Shown one piece after another: positions 18,074 to 26,688 of a stretch of DNA of 64,000 nucleotides. Positions within the stretch are counted from its first letter, which is position 1. Each line of letters starts with the position of its first letter. The translations under genes and the position numbers were made by a program. This DNA comes from JANYLB01 sp963837715. Its GTDB lineage: Bacteria; Actinomycetota; Acidimicrobiia; IMCC26256; JANYLB01. The notes beneath the pieces are model-generated. The model worked only from the letters and a program-made list of their open reading frames with translations, ran no database searches and was not told where the DNA came from. Location: assembly GCA_963837715.1 (NCBI GenBank), contig CAWIOF010000002.1, positions 248,001 to 312,000 of the forward strand, given 5' to 3'.

Positions 18074-19030
18074 CCACCGCCGTCACCGACGAGGTGTTCG
18101 CCCGCGCCTTCTCCCAGCCACCCGAACTCGGTGAGACGCACGCGATCGTCGTCGTGCAGGGCGGGGAGGTCGTGGCCGAGCAGTACGGTCCCGGCACCGG
18201 CCCCGACACGACCCTCATCTCGTGGTCGATGGCGAAGAGCATCACCCACGCGCTGGTGGGTCTCCTCGTGCGCGACGGCTTGCTCGACGTTGCCGCGCCC
18301 GCACCGGTCCCGCGCTGGCAGGGCGGCGACGACCCCCGATCCGCGATCACCCTCGACCACCTGTTGCACATGCGCAGCGGCCTGCGCGTTCATCGAGGAC
18401 TACGTCAACACCGACGCTCAGGTGGCGAACGTGATCGACATGCTCTTCGGCGCGGGGGCCGACGACGTCGCCGCCTACGCAGAGTCGTGCCCGCTCCAAC
18501 ACGAACCCGGCACCGTGTGGAGCTACTCGAGCGGTACCACCAACATCATCAGCGCGCTGGCCGGGCGGATCGTCGGTGGGGGCGAGCCCGGGATGCGCGA
18601 GTACCTCGAGCGCGAGTTGTTCGCGCCGATCGGGATGACGTCGGCGATCCCGCGTTTCGACGCCGCGGGCACGTTCATCGGATCGTCGTACGTGTACGCG
18701 ACGGCGCGCGACTTCGCCCGGTTCGGCGAGCTGTACCTCCACGACGGCGTGTGGAACGGGACCCGTCTCCTCCCCGAGGGGTGGGTCGACTACGCCCGGA
18801 CCGTCACGTCACCGCCCGCGCCGCCGGAGGAGATCCACGGCTACGGCGCCCACTGGTGGATCTGGGACGACGATCTCGACACCTTCGGCGCCCACGGCTA
18901 CGAGGGTCAGTACACCTTGGTGGTGCCGCCGCTCGACCTCGTGGTCGTCCGCCTCGGCAAGTCGCCCACCGATCTCCAACCCGCCGTGAAGGCCGATCTC
19001 CACCGCCTCATCGAGAGCTACGCGGCTTGA
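18070..19030 (+). CDS. serine hydrolase, beta-lactamase/class C-like, one frame break
   Basis: About 319 residues of the penicillin-binding-protein-like esterase/beta-lactamase family. The nucleophile motif SxxK is in ISWSMAKSITHAL near 58-61. The second motif (YxN-type) is in WSYSSGTTNIISAL, and the C-terminal HxG-type motif is in FGAHGYEGQYTLV. One extra base near 18388 (between MRSGL and AFIEDYVN) breaks the frame. There is no signal peptide, so it acts in the cytoplasm, more likely as an esterase than as an antibiotic-resistance enzyme. It starts with a GTG overlapping the amidohydrolase stop. The 3' end touches an 87-bp tandem repeat. Confidence 0.85.
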
Positions 19031-19310
19031 TGGTCGGATCCGCTGCGCCGGCTCGATCGTCGATCCGCTGCGCCGGCTCGATCGCCCGGGACTTCGAGTC
19101 CCGGTGCGACCACGTCCGCCGGCTCCGCTTCTCCTCCTGAATGATGGTCGGATCCGCTGCGCCGGCTCGATCGCCCGGGACTTCGAGTCCCGCGACCACT
19201 GTCCGCCGGCTCCGCTTCTCCTCCTGAATGATGGTCGGATCCGCTGCGCCGGCTCGATCGCCCGGGACTTCGAGTCCCGCGACCACTGTCCGCCGGCTCC
19301 GTTCCTCCTC
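19030..19310 (+). repeat. tandem 87-bp repeat array (repeat family copy R1) between convergent genes
   Basis: Three copies of a unit beginning ATGGTCGGATCCGCTGCGCC occur at 19030, 19144 and 19231. Copies two and three are spaced exactly 87 bp apart; the first is 27 bp longer because GATCCGCTGCGCCGGCTCG is duplicated inside it. Each unit contains a 7-bp perfect hairpin, CGGGACT/AGTCCCG with a TCG loop, and ends with GTCCGCCGGCTCCG and a pyrimidine tract. The array starts in the stop codon of the upstream hydrolase and ends at the stop of the convergent dehydrogenase. It belongs to the family also found at 23410, 41164, 52743 and 60961. It probably serves as a bidirectional terminator. Confidence 0.85.
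19087..19103. terminator. hairpin in first R1 repeat unit (repeated in the next two units)
   Basis: CGGGACT, loop TCG, AGTCCCG: a perfect 7-bp stem with a 3-nt loop, read equally on both strands. Identical hairpins occur in the next two repeat units. Lying between two convergent genes, the three hairpins could end transcription from both sides. No U-tract follows, as is common in high-GC actinobacteria. Confidence 0.5.
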
Positions 19311-20543
19311 CTACCGGAAGTCGAAGGCGGTCTTGATGGCGCCGGAGGTGTCCTGGGTGGCGAGGGCGGCGAAGGCGTCGCGCCAGTCGTCGAGGTCGAA
19401 GGTGTGGGTGAGCATGCCGGTGAGGTCGACGCGGCCGGAGTCGACGAGGTCGAGGTAGTGCTCGATGCCGTGCTTGCGGACACCGTCGACCTCCTCGAAG
19501 CCGAACGCGTTGGAGCCGACCATCGACAGCTCCTTGAAGTAGAGGGGCGTGTCCTCCCACTGGGTCGGCCCGTGGACGCCGGCCTTCACGAGCGTGCCGC
19601 GTGCCTTCAGCACCCGGGAACCGACTTCGAACGTCTCCTTCTTGCCTACGGTGTCGTAGACGACGTCGATCGCGCCGGGGTACGCCATCGGCAGCCCGTC
19701 GCTCGCGACCAGCACCCCGCCCGACCACGCCGCGGCCTCCTCGATCACCTGGATCGCGGGCTCGTGGCCGATCACCGTCGCGCCGAGGGCTCGTGCCATC
19801 GCGGCCTGGGCCTCGAAGCGGGCGACGACGAGCACATCGACGTCGGGGTGCAACGCACGCAGGATTGCCACCGCGCAGGTCCCCAGCGCGCCGGCGCCGT
19901 AGACCATGGCTTTGCCGCCCGGTGCGGGCGGGTGGCGCGTGATCGAGTGGAGCGACACCGAGAACGGGTCGGCGAGCACCGCGACCTCGTCGGACACGGA
20001 GTCGGGCACCCGGAACAGCATCGAGTCGTGCGCGGGCATGAGATCGGCGTAGCCACCCGACGCGTCCTTCGACGTGCCGGTGTGGATGCCGGGCGCGATC
20101 GGTCCGACGCCGAAGTTCCAGCAGAGCGAGTAGTCACCGACCTCGCACGCTCCGCAGAGCGGGGTCACCCCGCGGGGACCGCACGACAACCATGGGTTCA
20201 ACACGACGCGATCACCGACGTCGAGCCCCTCGGCCTCGGGCCCGAGGGCCACGACGTCGGCGACGACCTCGTGGCCGAGCACCTGGGGGAGCGAGAAGAA
20301 CGCCTTCATCGGGTTGTCGGGTGACCCGACATCGCCCCAGTCCATGAAGACCTGCTTGGCGTCGGAACCGCAGATCCCGACGAGGCGCGGGCGGGTCACG
20401 ACCCAATCGGGCCGGAGGAACCCCGGGTCGGCGTGGTCACGGTCGAGGCGCATCGGAGTGTGAGCGAGGGCCCGCAGCAGATGGTTGTCGGAGGAGGGTT
20501 CGGGCTGCGGTTCCGGTGCGACACCGAACACGAGTGCGCGCAT
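19311..20543 (-). CDS. zinc-dependent alcohol dehydrogenase (MDR superfamily)
   Basis: A 410-residue medium-chain dehydrogenase. The catalytic zinc ligands are in LVGICGSDAKQVF (Cys) and VLGHEVVADV (His-Glu). The structural-zinc cysteines lie in LSCGPRGVTPLCGACEVGDY then SLC, an expanded and unusual spacing. The NAD(P) fold is at KAMVYGAGALGTCAVAILRA near 222-240. An unusually long N-terminus (about 50 residues before the zinc motif) and insertions make it longer than typical 340-380-residue members. Homologues in actinobacteria are annotated as sorbitol/threonine-type dehydrogenases; the substrate is unknown. ATG 20543 lies 60 bp from a GACAC/GTGTC palindrome. The stop codon lies at the edge of the R1 repeat. 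Confidence 0.9.
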   Translation of the reverse strand: MRALVFGVAPEPQPEPSSDNHLLRALAHTPMRLDRDHADPGFLRPDWVVTRPRLVGICGSDAKQVFMDWGDVGSPDNPMKAFFSLPQVLGHEVVADVVALGPEAEGLDVGDRVVLNPWLSCGPRGVTPLCGACEVGDYSLCWNFGVGPIAPGIHTGTSKDASGGYADLMPAHDSMLFRVPDSVSDEVAVLADPFSVSLHSITRHPPAPGGKAMVYGAGALGTCAVAILRALHPDVDVLVVARFEAQAAMARALGATVIGHEPAIQVIEEAAAWSGGVLVASDGLPMAYPGAIDVVYDTVGKKETFEVGSRVLKARGTLVKAGVHGPTQWEDTPLYFKELSMVGSNAFGFEEVDGVRKHGIEHYLDLVDSGRVDLTGMLTHTFDLDDWRDAFAALATQDTSGAIKTAFDFR

Positions 20544-20603
20544 GTGTCCCTCTCGTTCCTTGTCGACCGATTGCGGTCGCGGGCGGGTGGCGGCGCACGA
20601 TAT

Positions 20604-20619
20604 CCGACACTCGTGTCAG
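20604..20619. promoter_or_regulatory. palindrome upstream of the alcohol dehydrogenase gene
   Basis: GACAC and GTGTC face each other across two bases (20606-20617), extended by an outer C/G pair. It lies 60-76 bp upstream of the dehydrogenase ATG on the minus strand and about 135 bp from the divergent GAF gene. On the minus strand TATCGT follows it as a possible -10. An operator for a local regulator is plausible but unproven. Confidence 0.35.
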
Positions 20620-20752
20620 GTCGACTTCCTCGTCACATTCCTCGGGGCTTCGCTCAAGAATCGCGACCGGTTCCGTCGATACCGGGAGCAGGCTGCAGGA
20701 GGCGGCCGCCGTGCCCCGACGGCGGTACTTTCGATCGCGAGGGGAACGGACG

Positions 20753-21805
20753 ATGACCGCCTTGACGCACGACCGTCGGACAGAAGACCCGACGCTGGAC
20801 CGCACGATCGAGATCGACACCGTGCGCGCCGACATCCAGCGCGAGGAGCGCCTCGTCGGGCTGCGGCCCGACGGGTTCGTCACTCCGACGCAGATCAGTC
20901 GGCGGCGCCTGCAGATCGTCGGCGTGATGCTCCTGGTGTTCGTGGGGCTCGCGGTGACGACGATCGCCAACGACATCTGGAACGACCTCAAGAGCCAGGA
21001 CTCCTGGCTCGACCCGGAGGTGGTCCGCATCGGGATGATCGTGTTCGCGGCGGGTTTCGCGGTGTACGTCCTCGAGAAGGAACACCACCTCAAGCGACTG
21101 AGCTTCCTCGGCCGGCGGGCCCAGGAGCTCGACCTCGTGCTCGCCGAACGCATGCTGATGTCGGCGATGGTCGCGGAGGCGACCCAGACCGTCACCACGT
21201 CGATCGATCTCGAAGAGGTGCTCGCGCAGATCCTCCACGAGGGGGACCGGCTCGTCGGTGCATCGCTCGCATCGATCGCGCTCGTGAACGACGGCGGCCA
21301 CCTCGAGGAAGCATGGACACGGGGCGCACCCGTGACCGACGGGCGCCGGCTCGTCGCCGAGTCGGTGCTGTTGCAGGTCGCGGTGGCGCAGGAGCCACTC
21401 CTCCTCGTCGGCCCCTTGCCGTCGGAGCTGACCGGCGACCTGAGCGGAACGGCTCGTGTGGCTTCGGTGGCCCTCATCCCACTCATCCGGGGCGAGGTCG
21501 TGCTCGGGGTGCTGACCGTCGCCGCGCTTCCCGGGCGGCGTTACACGACCGATGATCTCGACGTGCTGACCCGTCTCGCCGCTCCCGCGGCGCAGGCCAT
21601 CGCGAACGCCCGACGTTACGAGGCGGCGCGCCTCCAGGACTTCGACGGGATCGACACCCGTCGCGAGGAGCTGCGGGAGATCGGACGGTCGATCCGCGAC
21701 GCGGTGACGCTCACCCGGCGCGACGATCTGGAGCCCTGCGAGCGGTCCGAGCTCCTCGACCGGATCGACCACCACGCCGTCCGCCTCCTCGAGGAAGTGG
21801 ACTAG
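20753..21805 (+). CDS. membrane-anchored GAF-domain sensor protein without an obvious output domain
   Basis: A 350-residue protein. After an acidic N-terminus come two transmembrane helices (RLQIVGVMLLVFVGLAVTTI near 59-78 and GMIVFAAGFAVYVL near 100-113). A linker helix (LDLVLAERMLMSAMVAEATQ) and a GAF domain (about 150-305) with ARVASVALIPLIRGEVVLGV and LAAPAAQAIANARRYEAARL follow. The last 45 residues are helical. There is no kinase, cyclase or phosphatase domain, so signal output must use a partner. ATG 20753 has GAGGGGAACG just upstream. Divergent from the dehydrogenase gene; no partner gene is adjacent. Confidence 0.82.
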   Translation: MTALTHDRRTEDPTLDRTIEIDTVRADIQREERLVGLRPDGFVTPTQISRRRLQIVGVMLLVFVGLAVTTIANDIWNDLKSQDSWLDPEVVRIGMIVFAAGFAVYVLEKEHHLKRLSFLGRRAQELDLVLAERMLMSAMVAEATQTVTTSIDLEEVLAQILHEGDRLVGASLASIALVNDGGHLEEAWTRGAPVTDGRRLVAESVLLQVAVAQEPLLLVGPLPSELTGDLSGTARVASVALIPLIRGEVVLGVLTVAALPGRRYTTDDLDVLTRLAAPAAQAIANARRYEAARLQDFDGIDTRREELREIGRSIRDAVTLTRRDDLEPCERSELLDRIDHHAVRLLEEVD

Positions 21806-21867
21806 CCGGAGGTAGCGACGCCATCGCCGCAGGTCAGGGCACGCGTACCCGGCGGCCGCGTCTCGCA

Positions 21868-21882
21868 GGTCAGACTGTGACC
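21868..21882. promoter_or_regulatory. GGTCA-N5-TGACC palindrome upstream of the membrane glycosyltransferase
   Basis: Perfect 5-bp arms, GGTCA and TGACC, around GACTG, 20 bp before the GTG at 21902. Its position suggests an operator or promoter-overlapping site. The half GGTCAGACTGT also occurs near 15589, upstream of the secreted hydrolase gene. Weak evidence. Confidence 0.3.
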
Positions 21883-21901
21883 CCGAGACGGAGGCGATCG
21901 G

Positions 21902-23409
21902 GTGTCCACGGTCATCGAGCGACCCGACGTCGTCGACGTCGCTCCCCCCGCACGAAGTTTGCCCAGATGGCGACTGCCGCTGGTCTTCGGCGCGCTCCTG
22001 CTCCTGACCGTCGGCCTGCGCCTCCCGGCGTTCACCGTGCCGGTCTTCAACTCCGACGAGACGTTCCTCGCGACCCAGGCCGAGGTGATCAACGACGGCG
22101 GCCGCCTCTACCACGACGCGGTCGACCGCAAGCCACCGCTCGTCCCGTACCTCTACGCCGCGGCGCTCGCCGTCACCGGGAGCACCGACCTCGCCGGCGT
22201 GCGGGTCGTCGCCATGCTGTCGGTCGCCCTGACCGCGCTGCTCCTCGTCGCGGAGGGGCGGAGACGCGATGGCGCGCGCCGAGGCTGGATCGCCGGGGCG
22301 TCCTGTTCGTGTTCGCGTCGGTGTGCTTCGCGCCCCAAGACGGGCAGGCTGCCAACTTCGAGGTCTTCATGCTCCCGTTCGCGACCGCCGCGGTGCTGCT
22401 CGCGCGGCGGGAGAAGTTCGCGGGCTCGGGTGTCGCGGTCGCCGTCGCGACCATGGCGAAGCAGACGGGCGCCGCAACGTTGCTCCCGGTGCTGTACCTG
22501 GCGTGGCGGGCCCGGCGCCGACGAGGTGTCGTCGAGGCGGGGACCGGGTTCGTGCTGCCGCTCGCGCTCGTCGCCCTCCTCGTCGGGCCCGGCCAGCTCC
22601 TGTTCTGGGCCGTGCTCGGCAACGGTTCGTACCTGGGGATCGGCTCGGCCTGGCTCTACGTGCTCGGGTTGTTCGCGGTGATGAGCGTCGCCTTCGTGCT
22701 CTGCAACCTCCCGATCGTCGTCCCGGCGATGACTGCGTGGCGGACCCGGCGCGAGCGCGACGAGACCGACCTGTGGCTCTGGCTCCTCTCCGGGGTGCTC
22801 TCGGTGGCGGTCGGGTTCCGGTTCTTCGGTCACTACTACCTCCAGCTGCTCCCGCCGCTGTGTCTGATCGCCGGCGGCGTGCTCGCCCGCGCGTCGGAAC
22901 GGGTCAGGGTCGGCACGGTCGGGGCCGCTGCGTTCCTCGCGGTCGGGTTCTCGATCGTCGGGCACTTCGCGCAGCCGTTCGGCGGTGAGCCGCAGTACCA
23001 GGAAGTGAGTCGATTCATCGAGAGCAACGCGTCGGAGCGCGACCGCATCCTCGTGTGGGGCGCGCTGCCCGAGGTCTACTGGGCGTCGAACCGGCGTCCG
23101 GCCACGCGCTTCGCCACCAACTCGTTCCAGACCGGACACTGGGGTGGTCGGCCCCAGGGCGACCTCACCGCCGACCTCGCGACGCCCGGTGCACTGGAGC
23201 AGTTCCTGACCGACTTCGGCGAGCACCCGCCGCGCTACGTGATCGACACGTCGCCCGCGGCGATCCGCGACGCGCAGTACTACCCGATGTCGAAGTTCCC
23301 GTCGATCGAAGCGCTCGTCGGTGCGAACTACCACTTCGTCCGCTCGATCGACGGGATCGCTGTCTACGAACGCAACGCGTCAGCCCCGATCTTTGAACTC
23401 GAGAGCTGA
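21902..23409 (+). CDS. GT-C-type membrane glycosyltransferase (family 39-like), one frame break
   Basis: About 500 residues. The first transmembrane helix (LPLVFGALLLLTVGLRLP) is followed by an extracytoplasmic loop with FNSDETFLATQAEVI, an acidic NSDE-type motif expected in GT-C enzymes that use polyprenyl-phosphate sugars. About nine more helices follow. The C-terminal extracytoplasmic domain has RILVWGALPEVYWASNRRPA and ends ELES. The frame shifts near 22298, where GWIAG should run into GVLFVFASVCFAP; this needs removal of two bases or gain of one. It probably glycosylates a lipid or protein at the outer membrane face. GTG 21902 lies just after a small palindrome. Confidence 0.78.
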
Positions 23410-23522
23410 CCAGCGGATTCGACCAATCAGGCAGGAGAAGGAGCGGAGGCGGCGGACACGCGAACGCGGGCTCTGCGACCGGTGGGCGGTCGAGCCGGCG
23501 AAGCGGATTCGACCGATCAGAT
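23410..23522 (-). repeat. dispersed 3'-end repeat copy R2
   Basis: Read on the minus strand, it starts GGTCGAATCCGCTTCGCCGG right after the stop of the serine hydrolase gene. It continues through a variable middle (CCACCGGTCGCAGAGCCC) to GTGTCCGCCGCCTCCGCTCC and a TTCTCC tract, then repeats ATTGGTCGAATCCGCTGG at the end. The architecture matches R1, R3 and R4. It fills the whole gap between two convergent genes; the serine hydrolase stop at 23517 lies inside it. Confidence 0.7.
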
Positions 23523-24653
23523 GGTTGCGCCGGCGCGGCTGCTGAGGGCGACGCCGCGCCGCCACTGCCGCAGCACGTCGAGGTCGTTCCCGTTGGTGCA
23601 GAAGCCGAACGACAGGCCGCTCACCGGATCGCCCCAGCCGATCTGGCCCACTGCGCCGCCATGGCCGAAGGCCCGCGGCGAGGTCGTGTGACCGAAGCCG
23701 CGGACCGCGGCGAGCCCGTCGTCGCCGGCGGTCACGAGCCCGAGCGTTCGGCTGGTCGGGGTGCGCATCAGCGGGTCGGCGAACGTGTTGCGCACGTTCC
23801 CGGTCGCGTCGGCGAGCACAGCGGGATCCCAGATCGTGCCGTCGTCGTGCATGATCGCCTGGTAGTACAGCGCGAGGTCGGCGGCTCGCATCACGCCGCC
23901 GCCACCCGGCACGCCGAGCGCCCGGTTCTCCGGCCGGCAGATCATGGCCAGGGTCTCGTCGGTCACCTCACCGACCGGGAGCTCGCGGATGCCGATCGCG
24001 GCCTCGAGCGCGTCGGGCGAGGGTGGCTCGCCCCGGAGCTCGAACTCGGCGATCCCGGCCTGGTCCGACTCGGGGATGCCGAGGACGCGGGGGAGTCCGG
24101 CCGGGTCGGTGACCCGTTGCTGCACGACGTCGCGGTAGTCGGTGCCGGTGACGCGTTCGATGATCTCGGCGAGCACCCAATGGGCCGACGTCGCGTGGTA
24201 CTCGTAGGCGGTCCCCGGTTCCCAGTTCAGCCTCCACTCCGCGAACCTCGCAAGCCTCCCGTCACGCGTGAACCAGTCGGGCGGGCCGAGCGGTGCATGC
24301 GGGAACCCCGACGTGTGGAGCATCACCTGCTCGACGGTGATCACGTCCTTTCCGTTGGGCGCGAACTCGGGGATGTACTCGACGACCCGCTTCCGGACGT
24401 CGACGGCGCCGTCGCCGATGAGCGCCCACATCGCGCCAGCGACGAACGCCTTGGTGCACGAGAAGACGACGTACCGGGACTCGTTCGTGGCGTCGCCAAG
24501 CGTCTCGAACATCTCCAACTCGCCGCCGCGGGCGAGGGCGAGCTGACAGGAGGGCAGGTTCCCGTCGTCGACCTCCCGTTGCGCTCGATCGAGCAGGTCC
24601 TGCACCGCCTTCCGATCGAGTGGTGTGACGGCAGGTGACGTGCGGTCGCTCAT
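23517..24653 (-). CDS. serine hydrolase, beta-lactamase/class C-like esterase
   Basis: A 378-residue member of the beta-lactamase-like serine hydrolase family. The SxxK motif is in YVVFSCTKAFVAGAM near 69-72. A YxxS-type second motif occurs in GTAYEYHATSAHWVL near 148, and the C-terminal HxG motif in AFGHGGAVGQIGWGDP near 338. There is no signal peptide, so it is probably a cytoplasmic esterase such as EstB-like enzymes. ATG 24653 overlaps the stop of the alpha/beta-hydrolase-cyclase gene (ATGA), so translation is coupled. That link suggests the two proteins work on the same substrate or signal. The 3' end enters repeat R2. Confidence 0.9.
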   Translation of the reverse strand: MSDRTSPAVTPLDRKAVQDLLDRAQREVDDGNLPSCQLALARGGELEMFETLGDATNESRYVVFSCTKAFVAGAMWALIGDGAVDVRKRVVEYIPEFAPNGKDVITVEQVMLHTSGFPHAPLGPPDWFTRDGRLARFAEWRLNWEPGTAYEYHATSAHWVLAEIIERVTGTDYRDVVQQRVTDPAGLPRVLGIPESDQAGIAEFELRGEPPSPDALEAAIGIRELPVGEVTDETLAMICRPENRALGVPGGGGVMRAADLALYYQAIMHDDGTIWDPAVLADATGNVRNTFADPLMRTPTSRTLGLVTAGDDGLAAVRGFGHTTSPRAFGHGGAVGQIGWGDPVSGLSFGFCTNGNDLDVLRQWRRGVALSSRAGATI

Positions 24654-26149
24654 GAATCCCCCCTGGGACGGCCGCGTCTGGATCCGGGCCGGGTCGCATG
24701 TTCGCGCCGGAGCGCATACCGGCGCACGGGCTCCGGGAATCCGTGCAGATCCGCCGTTCCGAGGTCCACGAACTGGAACGACTTTCCGGCCGCGAGCTCG
24801 CGCACGACGTTGGCCACCACGATCTCGCCGGGATCCGCCGCCGCGCACAGGCGCGATGCGAGCTGCACGACGGTGCCGAACACGTCGCCTCGTTCGGCGA
24901 TCGGCTCACCGGCGTTCAGTCCGATGCGTACGAGCAGCGGCGCGTCGGGTTGCTCCTCGTTGCGGGCGTCGAACCGGTCCTGGATCGCCGAGGCGCACGC
25001 CAGTGCCCCCGACGCCGAGGGGAACTCGGCGAGGATCCCGTCGCCGGTGTGCTTGACCGCGCGCCCGCTGTGCTGCGCGAGTGCAGTGTTCACGGCGGCG
25101 TCGTGGAAGTGCACGAGCTCCTGGGCGGCCGCGTCGCCGAGTTGCCCCGTGAGCGCCGTCGACGCATAGATGTCGGTGAACATGATCGTGACGAGCGCCG
25201 GATCTTCGGCGGTTCTCGCACCGGCTCCGGCACCGGTACCCGGGTCGACGGTGCCGGGCGGCGTCGACGGAGCGGGCGCGGGCACGCCGGTGAAGTCGGC
25301 GAAGGCCCGCAGGGCCGGACCGGCGGGGTCTTCCCACAAGTTGTGACCGGTGCCCTCGAGGCCGACGAAGCGCGCACCGGGGATCGTGGCGGCAAGGGAC
25401 CGGCCGGTGTCGAACGGCACGACCCGACTGCCGCGTCGGTGCAGCACGAGGGTCGGGCAGGTGAGCGCGGCTGCGGCGTCGGTCACGTCGAAGTCGAGCG
25501 CGAGGCCGTAGTAGTGGAGCAGCAGCTCGGGTGCGATCGACTGCATGACACGATCGACCCGCTGCTCGTGGCGGGTGCTCGGCTCGGGGCTCGTCATGTA
25601 GCTGAGTGCCGCGTAGGCGGCTTCGGGATCGTCACGGACCGTCGAGAGGAGCGACGAAATCGACCGTGACCGCTCGGGTGGCCAGGCGTCGTGCCCGTTC
25701 GCGTACGTTCCGTCGAGCACGATCCGGTCCACCCGGTCGGGATGCCGGGCCGCGTAGGCGATCGCGATCGGGCCGCCGAAGGTCGAACCCCAGAGCACGA
25801 CGCGATCCGCGTCGACGGGTGCGGTCGAGTGAGGCGAGTCTCGGTGGAGCGCACCGATCACCGCTTCGACATCGAGCACGAGGTCGTCGAGACCGGGAGG
25901 GACGACGTCGCGATCAGAGAGGCCACTGCCGCGGGTGTCGAAGCGCACGACCCGGTGATGCACGGCGAGGTGCGTGATGAACTCGCGGAACGCCGGTTCA
26001 CCCCACGTCAGTTCGAGATGCGTGATCCAACCCCGCACGAGGACGAGCGTCGGGCCCGAACCGATCTCGCTCCACGCGATGCGGACGCCGTCGGAGGTCG
26101 TCACGAACGAGGTCGAGACACTCATCGGCGACCTCGGGTTCGCAGGCAT
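24650..26149 (-). CDS. alpha/beta hydrolase fused to a class III nucleotide cyclase domain
   Basis: A 499-residue two-domain protein. Residues about 10-295 are an alpha/beta hydrolase: an LVLVRGWITHLEL oxyanion region, the nucleophile elbow VVLWGSTFGGPIAIA near 118-130 (Ser in GSTFG), and a C-terminal GLEGTGHNLWED histidine. A Pro/Gly/Ala linker leads to a cyclase homology domain (about 330-485) with TIMFTDIYAST (first metal Asp), AVKHTGDGILAEFPSA (second metal Asp) and GLNAGEPIAERGDVFG. It may make cAMP in response to a ligand bound or hydrolysed by the first domain. Similar fusions exist in mycobacteria. ATG 26149 or the internal ATG 26125 may be the start. Coupled to the serine hydrolase downstream. 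Confidence 0.9.
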   Translation of the reverse strand: MPANPRSPMSVSTSFVTTSDGVRIAWSEIGSGPTLVLVRGWITHLELTWGEPAFREFITHLAVHHRVVRFDTRGSGLSDRDVVPPGLDDLVLDVEAVIGALHRDSPHSTAPVDADRVVLWGSTFGGPIAIAYAARHPDRVDRIVLDGTYANGHDAWPPERSRSISSLLSTVRDDPEAAYAALSYMTSPEPSTRHEQRVDRVMQSIAPELLLHYYGLALDFDVTDAAAALTCPTLVLHRRGSRVVPFDTGRSLAATIPGARFVGLEGTGHNLWEDPAGPALRAFADFTGVPAPAPSTPPGTVDPGTGAGAGARTAEDPALVTIMFTDIYASTALTGQLGDAAAQELVHFHDAAVNTALAQHSGRAVKHTGDGILAEFPSASGALACASAIQDRFDARNEEQPDAPLLVRIGLNAGEPIAERGDVFGTVVQLASRLCAAADPGEIVVANVVRELAAGKSFQFVDLGTADLHGFPEPVRRYALRREHATRPGSRRGRPRGDS

Positions 26150-26230
26150 CGGTACATGGGTGTCGTCCGATCAGGTCGGTGGATAGAGTCTGCCCGACGG
26201 ATGGTCCCTCGACCTGCGGGAGGTTGTGCC

Positions 26231-26626
26231 ATGCCGTTCTTCCAGCTCATGCTCGGTCGCCTGAATCGGGTGTTCGACTGGCCCGGGGTCAACGACATCT
26301 CGCCGGAGATCTTCGATCCCGGCACCTCGTTGGTGACGTTGGCACTCGAGAACGAGGTCGCGCTCACCGATCGGGAGGCGGCGGTCATGCAAGCCATCCC
26401 CCGGGGGATGCAGGAGGCGTTGCGGGCGATCATCCGCGACAACCTGGAGCGCGAGGTGTCGTTGGCGATGACGTTCGCGTGGGCGCCGGGGTACGACTAC
26501 GAGCTCCAGATCTGGGAGGCACCGGGAGACGACGGCAGCAAGGGTGGGATCACGGTGCTCCTCCGCACCCGCTACCCGAGTGACCCGCACCCGACCGAGC
26601 CGGAAGATCCTCCCGCGCCCGACTAG
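26231..26626 (+). CDS. hypothetical protein, 131 residues
   Basis: A soluble acidic protein without a recognised family. The N-terminus MPFFQLMLGRLNRVFDWPGV may be amphipathic. The middle is helical (REAAVMQAIPRGMQEALRAI), the C-terminal part beta-rich (AMTFAWAPGYDYELQIWEAP then GGITVLLRTRYP), and the tail is Pro/Asp-rich. ATG 26231 is preceded by TGCGGGAGGTTGTGCC, a strong ribosome-binding site. TAGAGT at 26185-26190 could be the -10. It is divergent from the cyclase fusion and 62 bp upstream of the MoxR gene on the same strand. Confidence 0.7.
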   Translation: MPFFQLMLGRLNRVFDWPGVNDISPEIFDPGTSLVTLALENEVALTDREAAVMQAIPRGMQEALRAIIRDNLEREVSLAMTFAWAPGYDYELQIWEAPGDDGSKGGITVLLRTRYPSDPHPTEPEDPPAPD

Positions 26627-26688
26627 GCAACCGGGACGCGCGGGAAGCCCGCGACTCCGCTTCAGCTTCGCGCCGATGCGGTCGAAAC

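Noticed and set aside
19030..19310. tRNA T-arm-like hairpins (CGGGACTTCGAGTCCCG)
   Set aside because: The stem-loop resembles a T-arm, but there is no acceptor stem, D-arm or anticodon arm around it, and it recurs every 87 bp.
18070..24653. beta-lactam resistance from the two beta-lactamase-like genes
   Set aside because: Both lack signal peptides and have esterase-like contexts; family membership alone does not support resistance.
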